DNA of 41,931 bases from JAUIET01 sp045105115 (GCA_045105115.1 JBGCDE010000173.1:1-41931); one strand, 5' to 3'; counted from the stretch's first letter, positions 1 through 8,497 are shown. The notes: generated by a model not told the origin, from the sequence alone. Translations and numbers: made by a program.

Positions 1-174
1 ATATATATCCGATGTATCCCAGAAGCTAATACCTATTTCCAAGGCTCGCTCCAGAGCGCGTACACTTTCCGCTTCATCTGTTGCGCCGTACAGAGCTGAC
101 ATGCCCATACAACCCAATCCCAAACGAGATATCTCTAAGCCATGTTTTCCAAGCGGGTTCGTTTGCATATGCAT
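1..174 (-). CDS. Aldo/keto reductase, N-terminal part (runs off the window)
   Basis: The minus strand is open from an ATG at 174 to the window edge and encodes 58 residues. The start resembles YghZ/IolS-type aldo/keto reductases: an N-terminal beta hairpin (NPLGKHGLEISRLGLGCMG), a following helix (DEAESVRALERALEIG), then a strand ending WDTSDIY. The Asp and Tyr of that last motif correspond to the family's catalytic Asp and Tyr. The family reduces aldehydes or ketones with NADPH in the cytoplasm; the substrate cannot be inferred. An AGGAA sequence lies just upstream of the ATG at 174. A second in-frame ATG at 168 has better spacing to it, so either could be the start. The gene is divergent from the TMADH-like gene at 278. 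The catalytic Lys and His lie beyond the window. Confidence 0.85.
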   Translation of the reverse strand, partial: MHMQTNPLGKHGLEISRLGLGCMGMSALYGATDEAESVRALERALEIGISFWDTSDIY

Positions 175-196
175 AGTTTCCTGTCATTTTCCATTC

Positions 197-202
197 ATTA
201 TA
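197..202 (-). promoter_or_regulatory. Possible -10 box for the aldo/keto reductase gene
   Basis: Read on the minus strand, these six bases are a perfect TATAAT. They lie 22 bases before the ATG at 174, so the untranslated leader would be about 15 bases. I see no convincing -35 hexamer 16-18 bases upstream. This is a sequence match only. Confidence 0.35.
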
Positions 203-277
203 ACCCGTGATACCCACTGCTTTATGCCCGCTCACCGCAAGTGCTAACATGCCCTGAACCTACATTTACCTCTCAGC

Positions 278-2353
278 ATGAACCAAGTCAGCACGGATAA
301 GAAACCATCACCCTATGACGTGCTTTTTGAGCCAGTAAAAATTGGCCCGAAAACAGCCCCGAACCGGTTCTATCAAGTGCCCCACGGCTCCGGCATGGGC
401 TACCGCCACCCACAATCGCTGGCCGCCATGCGTGGAACCAAGGCCGAGGGCGGCTGGGGTGTGGTGTGCTCGGAATACACCACAGTTCATCCATCGATGG
501 ATGACACACCGCATCCGTTTGCGGCTCTTTGGACAGACGACGATATACGCGCTAACGCTATGGTGGCTGACGCAATTCACGAACACGGTGCCTTGTCGGC
601 TGTAGAACTCTGCATTGCAGGCAACGCAACCGGTAACCTGCTATCAAGAACTCCAGCCTACGGTGTGACATCAGTGCCGGTTTGGGAGTTTCCATGGCAA
701 ACACGTCGCGCTGATAAACGCGATATCAAACACATTCGTCGCTGGCACAAGGAAGCAGCACAGCGCGCAATCACCGCCGGGCATGACATTGTGTATGTGT
801 ACGCTACGCACAATTACTTTCTGTCTCAATTTTTGTGGGCTGACTACAACACCCGTAACGATGAATACGGCGGCAGTCTTAAAAACAGGGTAAGACTGGT
901 CCGGGAAATAATTGAAGATACCTTAGACGCTGTCGCGGGTCGTTGTGCTGTTGCCGTTCGATTTTCTGTCGATCAGGGGCTTTCGCAAGCGGGAACAAGT
1001 GCTACTGATGAAACCCGCGAAATGCTGGCATTACTCGCCGATTTGCCAGATCTATGGGACTTGAACGTACACGATTGGTATCGGGAAATTGGACCCAGCC
1101 GTTTTTATCAAGAAGGTATGCTTGAGAACTTTATCAGTTATGCGCGAGACGTCGTTAAGCAGCCCATAGTTAGCACCGGGCGATTTACATCACCAGACAC
1201 TATGGTGCGGCAGATCAAGTCCGGACACCTGGATTTTATTGGTGCGGCCAGGCCGAGTATTGCCGATCCGTTTCTACCCAGAAAAATAAAGGAAGGAAGA
1301 GCTGACGATATCAGGGAATGCATTGGCTGCAACATTTGCTATACGGGCACCTATCTAAACCACCCTATTCGTTGCACACAAAATCCAGCCATGGGTATGG
1401 AATGGCAGCGTGGCTGGCATCCCGAGCGTGTAACACCGGTAGAATCAGACAACTCAGTGCTTATTGTAGGCGCGGGTCCTGCCGGCCTTGAAGCCGCGCT
1501 TAGCGCTGCAAAGCGTGGCTACCGTGTTGCCCTGGCCGAAGCTGGCACCGAATTGGGCGGGCGTGTACATCAGGAAAGCCGTTTACCTGGTCTCAACGAA
1601 TGGAGGCGCGTCGTCGAGCACCGGATCCATCAGCTTCAGAAACAAACAAGGGTGGATATCTATCTCGACAGCAGGCTTGATGCCGAGCACATTGTAGACT
1701 TTGGCTTTAACCATGTTTTGTTGGCAACAGGTGCGCGCTGGCGCAATGATGGCGTAGGAAGAAGCCTTCTAGATACTAACTACAGCACTGACTCCTCGAT
1801 GTTGTTTTCAGTCAATTCAGTGCTAGCGGGTGATACCCCATCAGCCCAGCCCGCCGATGGTCCGATTGTAATCTATGACGACGATGGCTATTACATGGCT
1901 GCAGTGATTGCATTGCAGTGTCAGCGCGCTGGCTTCGAATGTGTACTGGTATGCAGCCAGGGTACTGCCGCACACTGGTCTCAATATACCGAGGAGCTAC
2001 CGCTGGTTAATGCACAGTTGCTCAATGAAGGTGTGAAAATAATCAGCAGCCACGCAGTGTGCTCGCTTAGCGACACTAGCGCCATATTGCGGTGTTTATT
2101 TTCAGGCAAAGAAATCGAGCTGGCTTGCTCAACGCTTATACCGGTCACTGCCAGAATACCAAACGACAGCCTTTATTATGATTTAATAAACTTGGAAGCG
2201 CGCTGGCAGGCGGCTGGTTTACTGAGTGTTACCCGAGTTGGTGATTGCATCGCGCCGGGAATCATTGCTCAGGCTGTACACAGCGGTCGAGAAGCAGCAA
2301 TGGAACTGGATGTCGACGTTGCCAATAAGGATGTTAGAGAGTATCGGCTGTAA
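278..2353 (+). CDS. Trimethylamine dehydrogenase-like FMN/4Fe-4S/FAD-fold oxidoreductase
   Basis: This 691-residue protein follows the trimethylamine/dimethylamine/histamine dehydrogenase layout: an Old-Yellow-Enzyme-type TIM barrel (about 12-345), a 4Fe-4S cluster site with Cys348, Cys351, Cys354 and Cys366, and a dinucleotide-binding domain with GAGPAG at 398-403. Many stretches match TMADH from memory, such as FYQVPH, VKAEGGW-like, VYVY..H, GPSRFYQ, ARPSIADPFLP and CIGCN.C. The Tyr and His of the TMADH active site are kept (VYVYATH), its Asp267 aligns with Glu, and its Trp264 aligns with the Trp of DWYREIG. However, the cysteine that covalently holds FMN in TMADH (after FYQVPH) is Gly37, and the third aromatic-bowl Trp after the cluster is absent. 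It is probably a soluble amine or related dehydrogenase passing electrons to an electron-transfer flavoprotein, but the substrate is unknown. The ATG at 278 has no obvious ribosome binding site. Confidence 0.85.
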   Translation: MNQVSTDKKPSPYDVLFEPVKIGPKTAPNRFYQVPHGSGMGYRHPQSLAAMRGTKAEGGWGVVCSEYTTVHPSMDDTPHPFAALWTDDDIRANAMVADAIHEHGALSAVELCIAGNATGNLLSRTPAYGVTSVPVWEFPWQTRRADKRDIKHIRRWHKEAAQRAITAGHDIVYVYATHNYFLSQFLWADYNTRNDEYGGSLKNRVRLVREIIEDTLDAVAGRCAVAVRFSVDQGLSQAGTSATDETREMLALLADLPDLWDLNVHDWYREIGPSRFYQEGMLENFISYARDVVKQPIVSTGRFTSPDTMVRQIKSGHLDFIGAARPSIADPFLPRKIKEGRADDIRECIGCNICYTGTYLNHPIRCTQNPAMGMEWQRGWHPERVTPVESDNSVLIVGAGPAGLEAALSAAKRGYRVALAEAGTELGGRVHQESRLPGLNEWRRVVEHRIHQLQKQTRVDIYLDSRLDAEHIVDFGFNHVLLATGARWRNDGVGRSLLDTNYSTDSSMLFSVNSVLAGDTPSAQPADGPIVIYDDDGYYMAAVIALQCQRAGFECVLVCSQGTAAHWSQYTEELPLVNAQLLNEGVKIISSHAVCSLSDTSAILRCLFSGKEIELACSTLIPVTARIPNDSLYYDLINLEARWQAAGLLSVTRVGDCIAPGIIAQAVHSGREAAMELDVDVANKDVREYRL

Positions 2354-2535
2354 GTTGGCTTTAATTCGACAATACTTAGAACACTATGCGTATTACCCAC
2401 TCTCTTTATACTCTCGCATTTTGTTTGTAGGCGCACACGGTTGCAGTCTGTAAAAGAATAAAGAAAACATGAGCGAAATCGCGGCACTATTGAGTAGTTA
2501 CCTGACCAATATAAAGCTACTGACTAGCGAGGCAT

Positions 2536-2919
2536 CTACCTGTATAGAACGTCGCTGCCGTACTTCACTTCCAGCATCTGCCGTTCGGCCTTTTTCATGG
2601 ATTTCACCACCAATCGATACGAAGCGTCTATTTGCCGCTCTATCTCAGACATGGGAATGCTGTCATCCAACAGAACTGTATTCCAGTGTTTTTTATTCAT
2701 GTGATAACCTGGCAGCACAGCCTCGAACATGTCACGCAAAATAAGCGCCTCATCGGGGTCACACTTTAGATTTATTCTCGCCAGATCGTCTTCGTAACCC
2801 AGCGTTGAGAACATTTTGCCTCTTACCTTATACACTTCTACATCCGGACCAAACGGAAAGTCACATTCGGATTCAGGCTTGCCAAGCAAGTAGCTTCGTG
2901 TCACTTTATCAGTTGCCAT
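2536..2919 (-). CDS. MmcQ/YjbR family protein
   Basis: This small protein (127 residues from the ATG at 2919) has the MmcQ/YjbR signature. An N-terminal Lys-Pro-Glu-rich helix precedes FPFGPDVEVYKVRGKMF, and the family hallmark GYHMNKKHWNTVLLD is followed by a C-terminal helix (DASYRLVVKSM). The family has a double-wing CyaY-like fold, and DNA binding has been proposed for E. coli YjbR, but no biochemical role is settled. An upstream in-frame TTG at 2946 would add nine residues. I prefer the ATG because homologues begin close to the first helix, although neither start has a strong ribosome binding site. The gene converges on the TMADH-like gene and diverges from the membrane protein at 2989. 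Confidence 0.85.
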   Translation of the reverse strand: MATDKVTRSYLLGKPESECDFPFGPDVEVYKVRGKMFSTLGYEDDLARINLKCDPDEALILRDMFEAVLPGYHMNKKHWNTVLLDDSIPMSEIERQIDASYRLVVKSMKKAERQMLEVKYGSDVLYR

Positions 2920-2988
2920 AAGTAAGCTGCCGTAGCGGAAATTCAACGAAGTATATATTGAAGTTTGACCTTAGCTTGGTGTTTCTAC

Positions 2989-3666
2989 ATGAATAATATT
3001 GACTCAACCTACTTATACATTGGTATTGCCAGCTTCGTCGTCATCGCGGTGTATATGATTGAGCATGAAAATGCGTCTCGCGCTTACAAAGATTTATTAA
3101 AAAAGCCGTACTCCCACCACGTAGAAAACATGTTCTTTGTTGTATTTTTCTGCATCGTGGTTTTGTTCGCCTACATCAGCCTGGTAGCCGCGATTTACTG
3201 CGCTATCAGACTTATTAAAGGTTGGCTTGGTTTTTCAATTCTCAGCAAAAACGATAAACGCAAACTTGATTCAGAAATGATGATAGAGCGCAGACAAAAT
3301 TCAATTGCCAGACTATTGGGCAAGTTGCCTTACAATGGTGGGCTGAGTGAAACCGGAGGAATACCACCAAACGCTACATATCCGCAAGCTATGGCTTATG
3401 TTGCTATATGGTTGGCGGACAATTATGCCGAGAAAACTGAATTAGCCGAGCAAATCGATCACTGCAAACGATATTGGTTATCTCTTCGTTACAGTGATCC
3501 CAGCCACGACGGCCCGATCAATAGCATGAATGCAGCCGCTTTGGCGAATGCACTTCCAGAACAAGTGGCGAGCTACTGCAACTTTCTGGAAGATCAGGAC
3601 CAACACAGCACAGACTATTGGCCTAATGTAGAAACCTATGTATCAGCTAATCTACAAAACCAATAA
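2989..3666 (+). CDS. Hypothetical two-span inner-membrane protein
   Basis: I do not recognise this 225-residue protein. Two hydrophobic segments are visible, about residues 9-24 and 47-75, separated by a short charged loop (EHENASRAYKDLLKK). A soluble tail of about 145 residues follows. The tail contains a basic stretch after the second span (KNDKRKLDSEMMIERRQNS) and a helical C-terminal region rich in Ala, Trp, Tyr and acidic residues. No catalytic motif is evident. An in-frame TTG at 2965 would add eight residues, but the ATG at 2989 gives a normal membrane-protein N-terminus. It converges on the lipoprotein gene at 3675 with an 8-base gap. Nothing in the neighbourhood assigns a pathway. 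Confidence 0.7.
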   Translation: MNNIDSTYLYIGIASFVVIAVYMIEHENASRAYKDLLKKPYSHHVENMFFVVFFCIVVLFAYISLVAAIYCAIRLIKGWLGFSILSKNDKRKLDSEMMIERRQNSIARLLGKLPYNGGLSETGGIPPNATYPQAMAYVAIWLADNYAEKTELAEQIDHCKRYWLSLRYSDPSHDGPINSMNAAALANALPEQVASYCNFLEDQDQHSTDYWPNVETYVSANLQNQ

Positions 3667-3674
3667 ATAGTTGG

Positions 3675-4580
3675 CTAGCAAATTTTGCTGTCATCATCTG
3701 GCAAATCTTTACCAAGAGTCTCCAACATTTTCGCAGCACTAAATACATCACCGGCATTCCCATTTAAACGGCCAGACTCAGACATAACAATCATTCGATC
3801 CAACAGATCGCCCAATGGACCGCGGTCTTTTAGTTGATCTATCGCTTGCTGACCGCGGGCACAGCTACTAACTTTTTTAACTCGAAGACGGAATGAGGCT
3901 TCCATTAGCCGCAAGGCATCTCGATACTGACTAACATTCAATATTTGACCGTCTTCTGACAGCCCTGTTACTAGCAACTCACCCGCTTCGCGATGCAGAG
4001 CTGACATGGCCAGAGCGGATGTTTTAGTCGATGGAAAGCGCTCAGTGATAATTGAATCTACTCGTCCAATTAAGGTTGTCAGCTGGGTTTGAATCGCATT
4101 TTGCTGCATACGCTTAGAACGGTCATCATCTACGATTATCGCAAAGGACTCAGGGGAAGCTACTTCGGACAACAACGGCTGTAAAGATAAACTGGCGCTG
4201 GACTTTCCGCTCACAAATGAATCGATAGCCGAATAAGCCGCCAGCACTTCGGGCGTAAATGGATTACTCATTCCCGCCTCTTTGTCGTAGTGACTCGCGC
4301 GCCCTATAGCGGCTAGAACACGACCCAGACTTATTAAGAAGTCTACATCGCTGTTTGCAGGGGCTTGTTGGGAAATATACCCCGCTGCCTCGCCTTCCCA
4401 CAATTTGGCGTTTGATGTTGTTGCATCAGTCGGAGCAGTTGCCGTAGCTTGCACATCACTTGCTGATACGGCGGTTTTTGCTGGTGTATCACTTCCGCAA
4501 GCACTAGTGAAAACAGTCAGCAATAATGCCGTAAACGCTATATAACGGGTTCTCGTTGATCTTGATCCAATTTCTGACAC
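3675..4580 (-). CDS. Hypothetical lipoprotein
   Basis: This 301-residue protein carries a type II signal sequence: basic residues at 7-12, a hydrophobic core and the lipobox FTSAC with Cys28 as the lipidated residue. A Thr/Ala/Ser-rich linker follows (about 30-58), then a mostly helical domain with a late Cys pair (SSCARG and the C-terminal IC) that could form a disulphide. I recognise no family. It starts with GTG at 4580; the GGGAGA about eight bases upstream supports this start and no ATG competes. It should be anchored at the outer or inner membrane facing the periplasm. It is a monocistronic gene divergent from the secreted protein at 4784. Confidence 0.75.
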   Translation of the reverse strand: MSEIGSRSTRTRYIAFTALLLTVFTSACGSDTPAKTAVSASDVQATATAPTDATTSNAKLWEGEAAGYISQQAPANSDVDFLISLGRVLAAIGRASHYDKEAGMSNPFTPEVLAAYSAIDSFVSGKSSASLSLQPLLSEVASPESFAIIVDDDRSKRMQQNAIQTQLTTLIGRVDSIITERFPSTKTSALAMSALHREAGELLVTGLSEDGQILNVSQYRDALRLMEASFRLRVKKVSSCARGQQAIDQLKDRGPLGDLLDRMIVMSESGRLNGNAGDVFSAAKMLETLGKDLPDDDSKIC

Positions 4581-4783
4581 AGATGCTTCTCCCTAAACCT
4601 TAAAATTAACACTGGTGAGTGTAACGGATTTGGTCGTGAATTACCCAAGTGATCGGCATAGTTGAACTTTCCTGATACCGCCCCAAAATAATCTGCCAAA
4701 GCTTATCAAAGCCCCCTAATTTCTTGGTGTGAATTGTTTCTGGCTCTGACCCACTCGATAGATTTGTTATAAAGGACGAGCGC

Positions 4784-5560
4784 GTGTTTAGAATACCCGC
4801 TAAACTTCAAGCAACTGTTCAAGCTTTCAAAATTTGTATGTACCGCAGTAAAAGAGCCGCATTGCTAACACTGCTATTTTTTCTGACCGAGGCTAGCAGT
4901 ACTCAAGCTACTGCTGAAACAAGCGCAACTTATGTCCCGGCAGCTCTGAACGATAGCCGATACTCACTGCAGAACAGAATCAGGTTCCCTAAACTCGACG
5001 GTAACTTTCGTGAGACAGTGATTTGCGATGTGTCGCTAAGCCGAGGTGGGCGTTTTAGATCAAATTACTGCTATTCAAACGAAGACGCCAAAAGCTTGAT
5101 GTTTACAAGAACCATACATGATGCTGCCAAAGGCGCGAAAATCACCCCAGCCAAAATAGATGATATTGGGCAATGGGCGTTCTACCAGTACTCAGTAGAG
5201 TTTATTCAGCAAGGTGAAGAGCGTCGCTTCATTGTGAAGTCGTACCAAGGTTACAACAAAGTACTTTCGCCCACGGAATACAGTGCGCCGCAACGCATCT
5301 TAAGAAAAAAGTGGTCCTCAATACCGGGTTGCCCGTTAGAAATGCATGTAGGTCTCAAAGTCGATGTAAGTGCCGACGGCTCACCCTCAAACTTACAGTT
5401 CTTTTCAGGCGAGCCGAATAAAGTTTGTGCTCGCAGCATTCGTAAGTGGAATGCACGTCAACGATACATTCCGGCGATGACGGGCACAAAAGCCGTCCCT
5501 GCGACGTACATAGAATATCTGCTAGGACCCATCGACTGGCGAGCATCTCAGATTAGATAG
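4784..5560 (+). CDS. Secreted protein with a TonB-C-like terminal domain
   Basis: This 258-residue protein begins with GTG at 4784. AAAGGA at 4771-4776, seven bases upstream, fixes that start over the internal Met19. A long basic N-terminus precedes a hydrophobic stretch (AALLTLLFFLTEA) and a likely cleavage after TQATA, so it should be periplasmic. The C-terminal 75 or so residues follow the TonB C-terminal pattern: a hydrophobic strand plus VDVSADGSPSNLQFFSG, a helix with CARSIRKW, then a strand with RYIPAMTGTKAVPATYIEYLL. Two cysteines bracket this domain (PGCPLEM and KVCARS). The segment before it (about 60-170) resembles a degenerate second copy with its own Cys pair. TonB-C-like domains usually make protein-protein contacts in the periplasm. 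No partner is encoded alongside. Confidence 0.65.
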   Translation: MFRIPAKLQATVQAFKICMYRSKRAALLTLLFFLTEASSTQATAETSATYVPAALNDSRYSLQNRIRFPKLDGNFRETVICDVSLSRGGRFRSNYCYSNEDAKSLMFTRTIHDAAKGAKITPAKIDDIGQWAFYQYSVEFIQQGEERRFIVKSYQGYNKVLSPTEYSAPQRILRKKWSSIPGCPLEMHVGLKVDVSADGSPSNLQFFSGEPNKVCARSIRKWNARQRYIPAMTGTKAVPATYIEYLLGPIDWRASQIR

Positions 5561-5607
5561 CGTACGAGCAAGCGCTCGGATCAAATGCTTACAATGCAAC
5601 TGGGAAA

Positions 5608-5683
5608 TGGTGGGCCGTGATGGATTCGAACCATCGACCAATTGGTTAAAAGCCAACTGCTCTACCAACTGAGCTAACGGCCC
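5608..5683 (-). tRNA. tRNA-Lys (anticodon TTT)
   Basis: The minus strand folds into a canonical 76-base tRNA including an encoded CCA. The acceptor stem GGGCCGT pairs with ACGGCCC, the D arm reads AGCTCAGTTGGTAGAGC, the anticodon stem-loop is GTTGG-CTTTTAA-CCAAT, and the T arm is GATGG-TTCGAAT-CCATC. The anticodon is TTT, so it decodes AAA/AAG lysine. It is closely similar to E. coli tRNA-Lys. It lies 93 bases downstream of queC in the same orientation, as in other gammaproteobacteria, and may be processed from the tol-pal-que transcript or have its own promoter. Confidence 0.97.
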
Positions 5684-5723
5684 CAACTGGATTTCTTGCC
5701 TGCCAATCTGGTCAGCAAGCGAA

Positions 5724-5748
5724 GGCGCATATGGTACTGATATGCGCC
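5724..5748 (-). other. Hairpin between queC and tRNA-Lys
   Basis: GGCGCATAT at 5724-5732 is perfectly complementary to ATATGCGCC at 5740-5748, with a seven-base loop. It lies in the queC/tRNA-Lys gap. On the minus strand no T-run follows, so it is not a standard intrinsic terminator there. It could be an mRNA 3'-end stabiliser or processing site that separates queC message from the tRNA precursor. That role is inference. Confidence 0.4.
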
Positions 5749-5776
5749 CAAAACTCAAGACTTTTTATCTGATCTC

Positions 5777-6490
5777 TTAAGCATTTGTGTAGATCGTCGG
5801 ATCAGGCACGCTCGCCTCTTCAAAGCCCTTTCTTCGCAGGTAGCAGCTATCGCAGCGACCGCAGGCAGCGCCCTGATCATCGGCCTGATAACAGCTTACA
5901 GTCAGAGAATAGTCGACTCCATGGTCTATACCCGCTCGAATAATGTCAGCCTTGCTCAGATCGACCAGCGGGGTTTCAATGCTCAAAGCATCAGCATCGC
6001 CATCAGCCTCAACTCCAGCTTTGGTGCCCAAGCGGGCCGCTGTTTGAAAAGCCTGGATAAACTCAGGCCGGCAGTCCGGATAACCCGAATAGTCAACTGC
6101 ATTCACACCTATGAAGATATGCTGGGCATCCAGAACTTCCGCCCAGGCCAATGCCAATGAAAGAAACACTGTATTTCTCGCAGGTACATAGGTGATTGGA
6201 ATCTGGTCCACGGCGTTCGGTTCAGCATCCGGCACGTCAATATTGTCATCTGTTAACGCTGAGCCGCCAAATGCACCCAAGTCCAGGCGAATAGTTTTGT
6301 GCACCACTGCCGGGTAATTGGCTGCCACTCTTTCTGCCGCACGCAGTTCCGACCGGTGACGCTGCCCGTAATCAAAACTGAGCGCGTAACACTCAAAACC
6401 CTGTTTGACGGCCATACCCAGCACAGTAGTAGAGTCTAATCCGCCGGATAACAGAATAACCGCCCTATTCGGTTTCACGCCTTCGGTCAT
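5777..6490 (-). CDS. queC: 7-cyano-7-deazaguanine synthase QueC
   Basis: QueC converts 7-carboxy-7-deazaguanine to preQ0 using ATP and ammonia, in the queuosine pathway. The 237-residue protein has the PP-loop SGGLDSTT at 15-22, the internal YVPARNTVFLS motif, and the C-terminal zinc site with four cysteines (SCYQ..., ACGRCDSCYLRRKGF). The start is the ATG at 6490 because homologues begin a few residues before the VILLSGGLDS strand; a longer reading back to 6574 would lie inside queE. It begins two bases after the queE stop, so the two are co-transcribed, and QueE supplies its substrate. queD is not in this window, and the folE gene that feeds the pathway is not seen either. Confidence 0.97.
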   Translation of the reverse strand: MTEGVKPNRAVILLSGGLDSTTVLGMAVKQGFECYALSFDYGQRHRSELRAAERVAANYPAVVHKTIRLDLGAFGGSALTDDNIDVPDAEPNAVDQIPITYVPARNTVFLSLALAWAEVLDAQHIFIGVNAVDYSGYPDCRPEFIQAFQTAARLGTKAGVEADGDADALSIETPLVDLSKADIIRAGIDHGVDYSLTVSCYQADDQGAACGRCDSCYLRRKGFEEASVPDPTIYTNA

Positions 6491-6492
6491 CA

Positions 6493-7158
6493 CTAATGCC
6501 CTGGTTGATCGCCCCACAGATACTTGTGCATCTGCAGTTGCATTCGAACATTCAGGCCATCTTGTAAAATCCACTCGGCCAGGTCGCGCGGCTCCACTAC
6601 ACCATGACTTGGCGAGAACAGCACTTCATCAACACGGGTATTGAGCGCCAGCTCATCCAGTTTGAATCGTGCCCATTCATAGTCATCCCGGTCACAGATA
6701 ACGAATTTCACTTGGTCGTGCTCGCGCAGTAACTCTATGTTTGGCCAATGATTGCGGTTTAATTCGCCTGAGGCGGGGGTTTTTATATCGAGAACGATGC
6801 TGACCCTACTATCTATATCAGCGATGCTGACAGCACCCCCGGTTTCCAGAGAGACATGGCGATCAAGGTCGCACAACTCGCTGAGCAAGAACCAGCAATT
6901 GGGTTGTGCCAGCGGTTCGCCACCAGTAACGGTTACGTGATGTGCGGGGTGAGTGATCACCTCAGCAGTAATGTGCTCGACGGTAAGAACCTCACCACCG
7001 CTGAACGCATAGGCCGTGTCGCAATAGACGCAGCGCATTGGACAACCGGTAAGACGCACAAATACGGTAGGCAGGCCTACGCTGCGGCTCTCGCCTTGCA
7101 GGGAATGGAATATTTCGGTGATCCGCAGCGTGGGCGCCGCGCTGTCTTTACCTGGCAT
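6493..7158 (-). CDS. queE: 7-carboxy-7-deazaguanine synthase QueE
   Basis: QueE is a radical SAM enzyme that contracts the ring of 6-carboxy-tetrahydropterin to 7-carboxy-7-deazaguanine. The 221-residue protein has the substrate-binding opening FHSLQGE at 17-23, the iron-sulphur motif Cys39-x3-Cys43-x2-Cys46, and the SAM-binding TVTGGEPL. The family lacks a full-length TIM barrel, and this length is normal for the short QueE form. ATG at 7158 is preceded by AGGAG at good spacing. It lies 19 bases downstream of cpoB and immediately upstream of queC, in the arrangement common in gammaproteobacteria. Confidence 0.97.
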   Translation of the reverse strand: MPGKDSAAPTLRITEIFHSLQGESRSVGLPTVFVRLTGCPMRCVYCDTAYAFSGGEVLTVEHITAEVITHPAHHVTVTGGEPLAQPNCWFLLSELCDLDRHVSLETGGAVSIADIDSRVSIVLDIKTPASGELNRNHWPNIELLREHDQVKFVICDRDDYEWARFKLDELALNTRVDEVLFSPSHGVVEPRDLAEWILQDGLNVRMQLQMHKYLWGDQPGH

Positions 7159-7177
7159 CAGCTCCTAACCGTGGGAG

Positions 7178-7954
7178 CTATTGCCCTAACTCGTTATTGA
7201 TATAGTCGCGTGCTAGCTTGACAGCATTGCTTCCAGAGCGGCCATAATCACTAAGCACACGGTTAAGCATGATACGTGCGGTTTGCGGGTCACCACGTAC
7301 GTGATGCGCTTTACCCAGCTTATAAAGTGCGTCCGGCGCTTTACGATGCTGTGGGTATCGCTGAACAACCGTATCAAACTCCTGAATCGCGTTATCCAGA
7401 TTAGCTTCATACAAATACAGTTCGCCTAGCCAATAGTGGGCGTTCGCGGCATAGCTGCCATTTGGGTACAGCAAAATGAAGTCTTTAAATGCAGGCAGTG
7501 CTTCTTTGAAATTCTGTCGCTTTACCAGTTCATAAGCCGCCTGGTAAGAGCCCTGCTCCATCGCCGGGTCACCGCCACCTTCAGAAATAGGCGCTGCAAC
7601 AGCTGCTGATGGAACGGGCGCCGCGACCGATGAAGAACGACTGCTCGCCCCGTAAGAACCGACCGGCGCCGAACTACCACGACTCATATTGCTTATGCGC
7701 TTATCAAGATCAATATAATCTTCACGTCGCTGCTTGCTCAACTTTTTAATCTGATGAGCTTGTTCTTCTACCTGGCCACGCAAGCCCATGACTTCCTGTT
7801 CGAGCGCTTGAATTTTAAAAAACAAATCGGCATTGCTGGCATTGCGCGATTGCCGAGATTCCACCACCTGCTGGGAAAAACTGGCCTGCGCAAGCAGTGC
7901 AGTGATTAGCATACTGCTCGCACTGATGAGAAATTTGCGATTCACGATATTCAT
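7178..7954 (-). CDS. cpoB: Cell division coordinator CpoB (YbgF)
   Basis: CpoB is a periplasmic protein that binds TolA and coordinates outer-membrane constriction with septal peptidoglycan synthesis by PBP1B. The 258-residue protein shows a signal peptide (residues 1 to about 27, cleaving near ASFSQ), a coiled coil with heptads (about 42-90, FFKIQALEQEVMGLRGQVEE onward), a Ser/Ala/Pro linker (about 92-128), and tetratricopeptide repeats (about 135-258) beginning YQAAYELVKRQNFKEALPAF. It is the last gene of the tol-pal module. ATG at 7954 is the only sensible start before the signal peptide. Confidence 0.95.
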   Translation of the reverse strand: MNIVNRKFLISASSMLITALLAQASFSQQVVESRQSRNASNADLFFKIQALEQEVMGLRGQVEEQAHQIKKLSKQRREDYIDLDKRISNMSRGSSAPVGSYGASSRSSSVAAPVPSAAVAAPISEGGGDPAMEQGSYQAAYELVKRQNFKEALPAFKDFILLYPNGSYAANAHYWLGELYLYEANLDNAIQEFDTVVQRYPQHRKAPDALYKLGKAHHVRGDPQTARIMLNRVLSDYGRSGSNAVKLARDYINNELGQ

Positions 7955-7987
7955 GCTTTTGCTCTCAAAACTCTGCGTTCTCAGTAA

Positions 7988-8497
7988 CTATTTTAATTCC
8001 ACACGCCGATTCATTCGGTACGAATCTTCGTCTTGAGAGAAAGCGATTGGTTTCTCTTCACCATAACTAATGGTTTCCAGCTGCGAGCGGGATACGCCTT
8101 GCAAGACCAGGTAGTCGGCAATCGACTTGGCTCGCCGCTCACCCAATGCAAGGTTATATTCTCGCGTTCCTCTGTCGTCTGCATGACCTTCAAGACGCAC
8201 AACACGTGCTGAGTTTCGCAAATTCTCCGCATGCCGATCCAGCGCCTGACGAGTCTCATAAGTCAGCGTAGAACGATCGTAATCAAAATAGAATACGGTT
8301 TGCAGACCCGCGCCAAACGCGCCATCACTGTTGCTACCGTCGCGGTCAAATTCCGAGTCTGCACCAGTGCCCATAGTGTCGGCGCTGCCGGCCTGATCCG
8401 AACTGGAGGTTTCGTCAACGATGGGTTGGCTACCGCCACAGGCCGCTAACAAGGTAAGCATTGCGGCTAATAAAAAGGAGCGCTTCATAAGATTCAT
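7988..8497 (-). CDS. pal: Peptidoglycan-associated lipoprotein Pal
   Basis: Pal is an outer-membrane lipoprotein that binds peptidoglycan and TolB. The 169-residue protein has a lipobox LLAAC with Cys20, an acidic Ser/Gly/Asp linker (about 22-60), and an OmpA-type domain (about 62-169). That domain contains YFDYDRSTL, LEGHADDRGTREYNLALGERRA, which holds the diaminopimelate-contacting Asp and Arg, and a YRMNRRVELK end. ATG at 8497 is preceded by GAGG about eight bases away; an alternative Met4 at 8488 would leave a shorter but workable signal. A gap of 94 bases separates it from tolB. Confidence 0.97.
   Translation of the reverse strand: MNLMKRSFLLAAMLTLLAACGGSQPIVDETSSSDQAGSADTMGTGADSEFDRDGSNSDGAFGAGLQTVFYFDYDRSTLTYETRQALDRHAENLRNSARVVRLEGHADDRGTREYNLALGERRAKSIADYLVLQGVSRSQLETISYGEEKPIAFSQDEDSYRMNRRVELK

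Noticed and set aside
2469..2744. Plus-strand open frame across the MmcQ gene
   Set aside because: It overlaps the well-supported MmcQ/YjbR gene on the other strand and its translation shows no family features.
5724..5748. The nine-base hairpin as an intrinsic terminator of queC
   Set aside because: No T-run follows on the minus strand, which is the strand that would be transcribed here. It is listed instead as a possible processing or stability hairpin.
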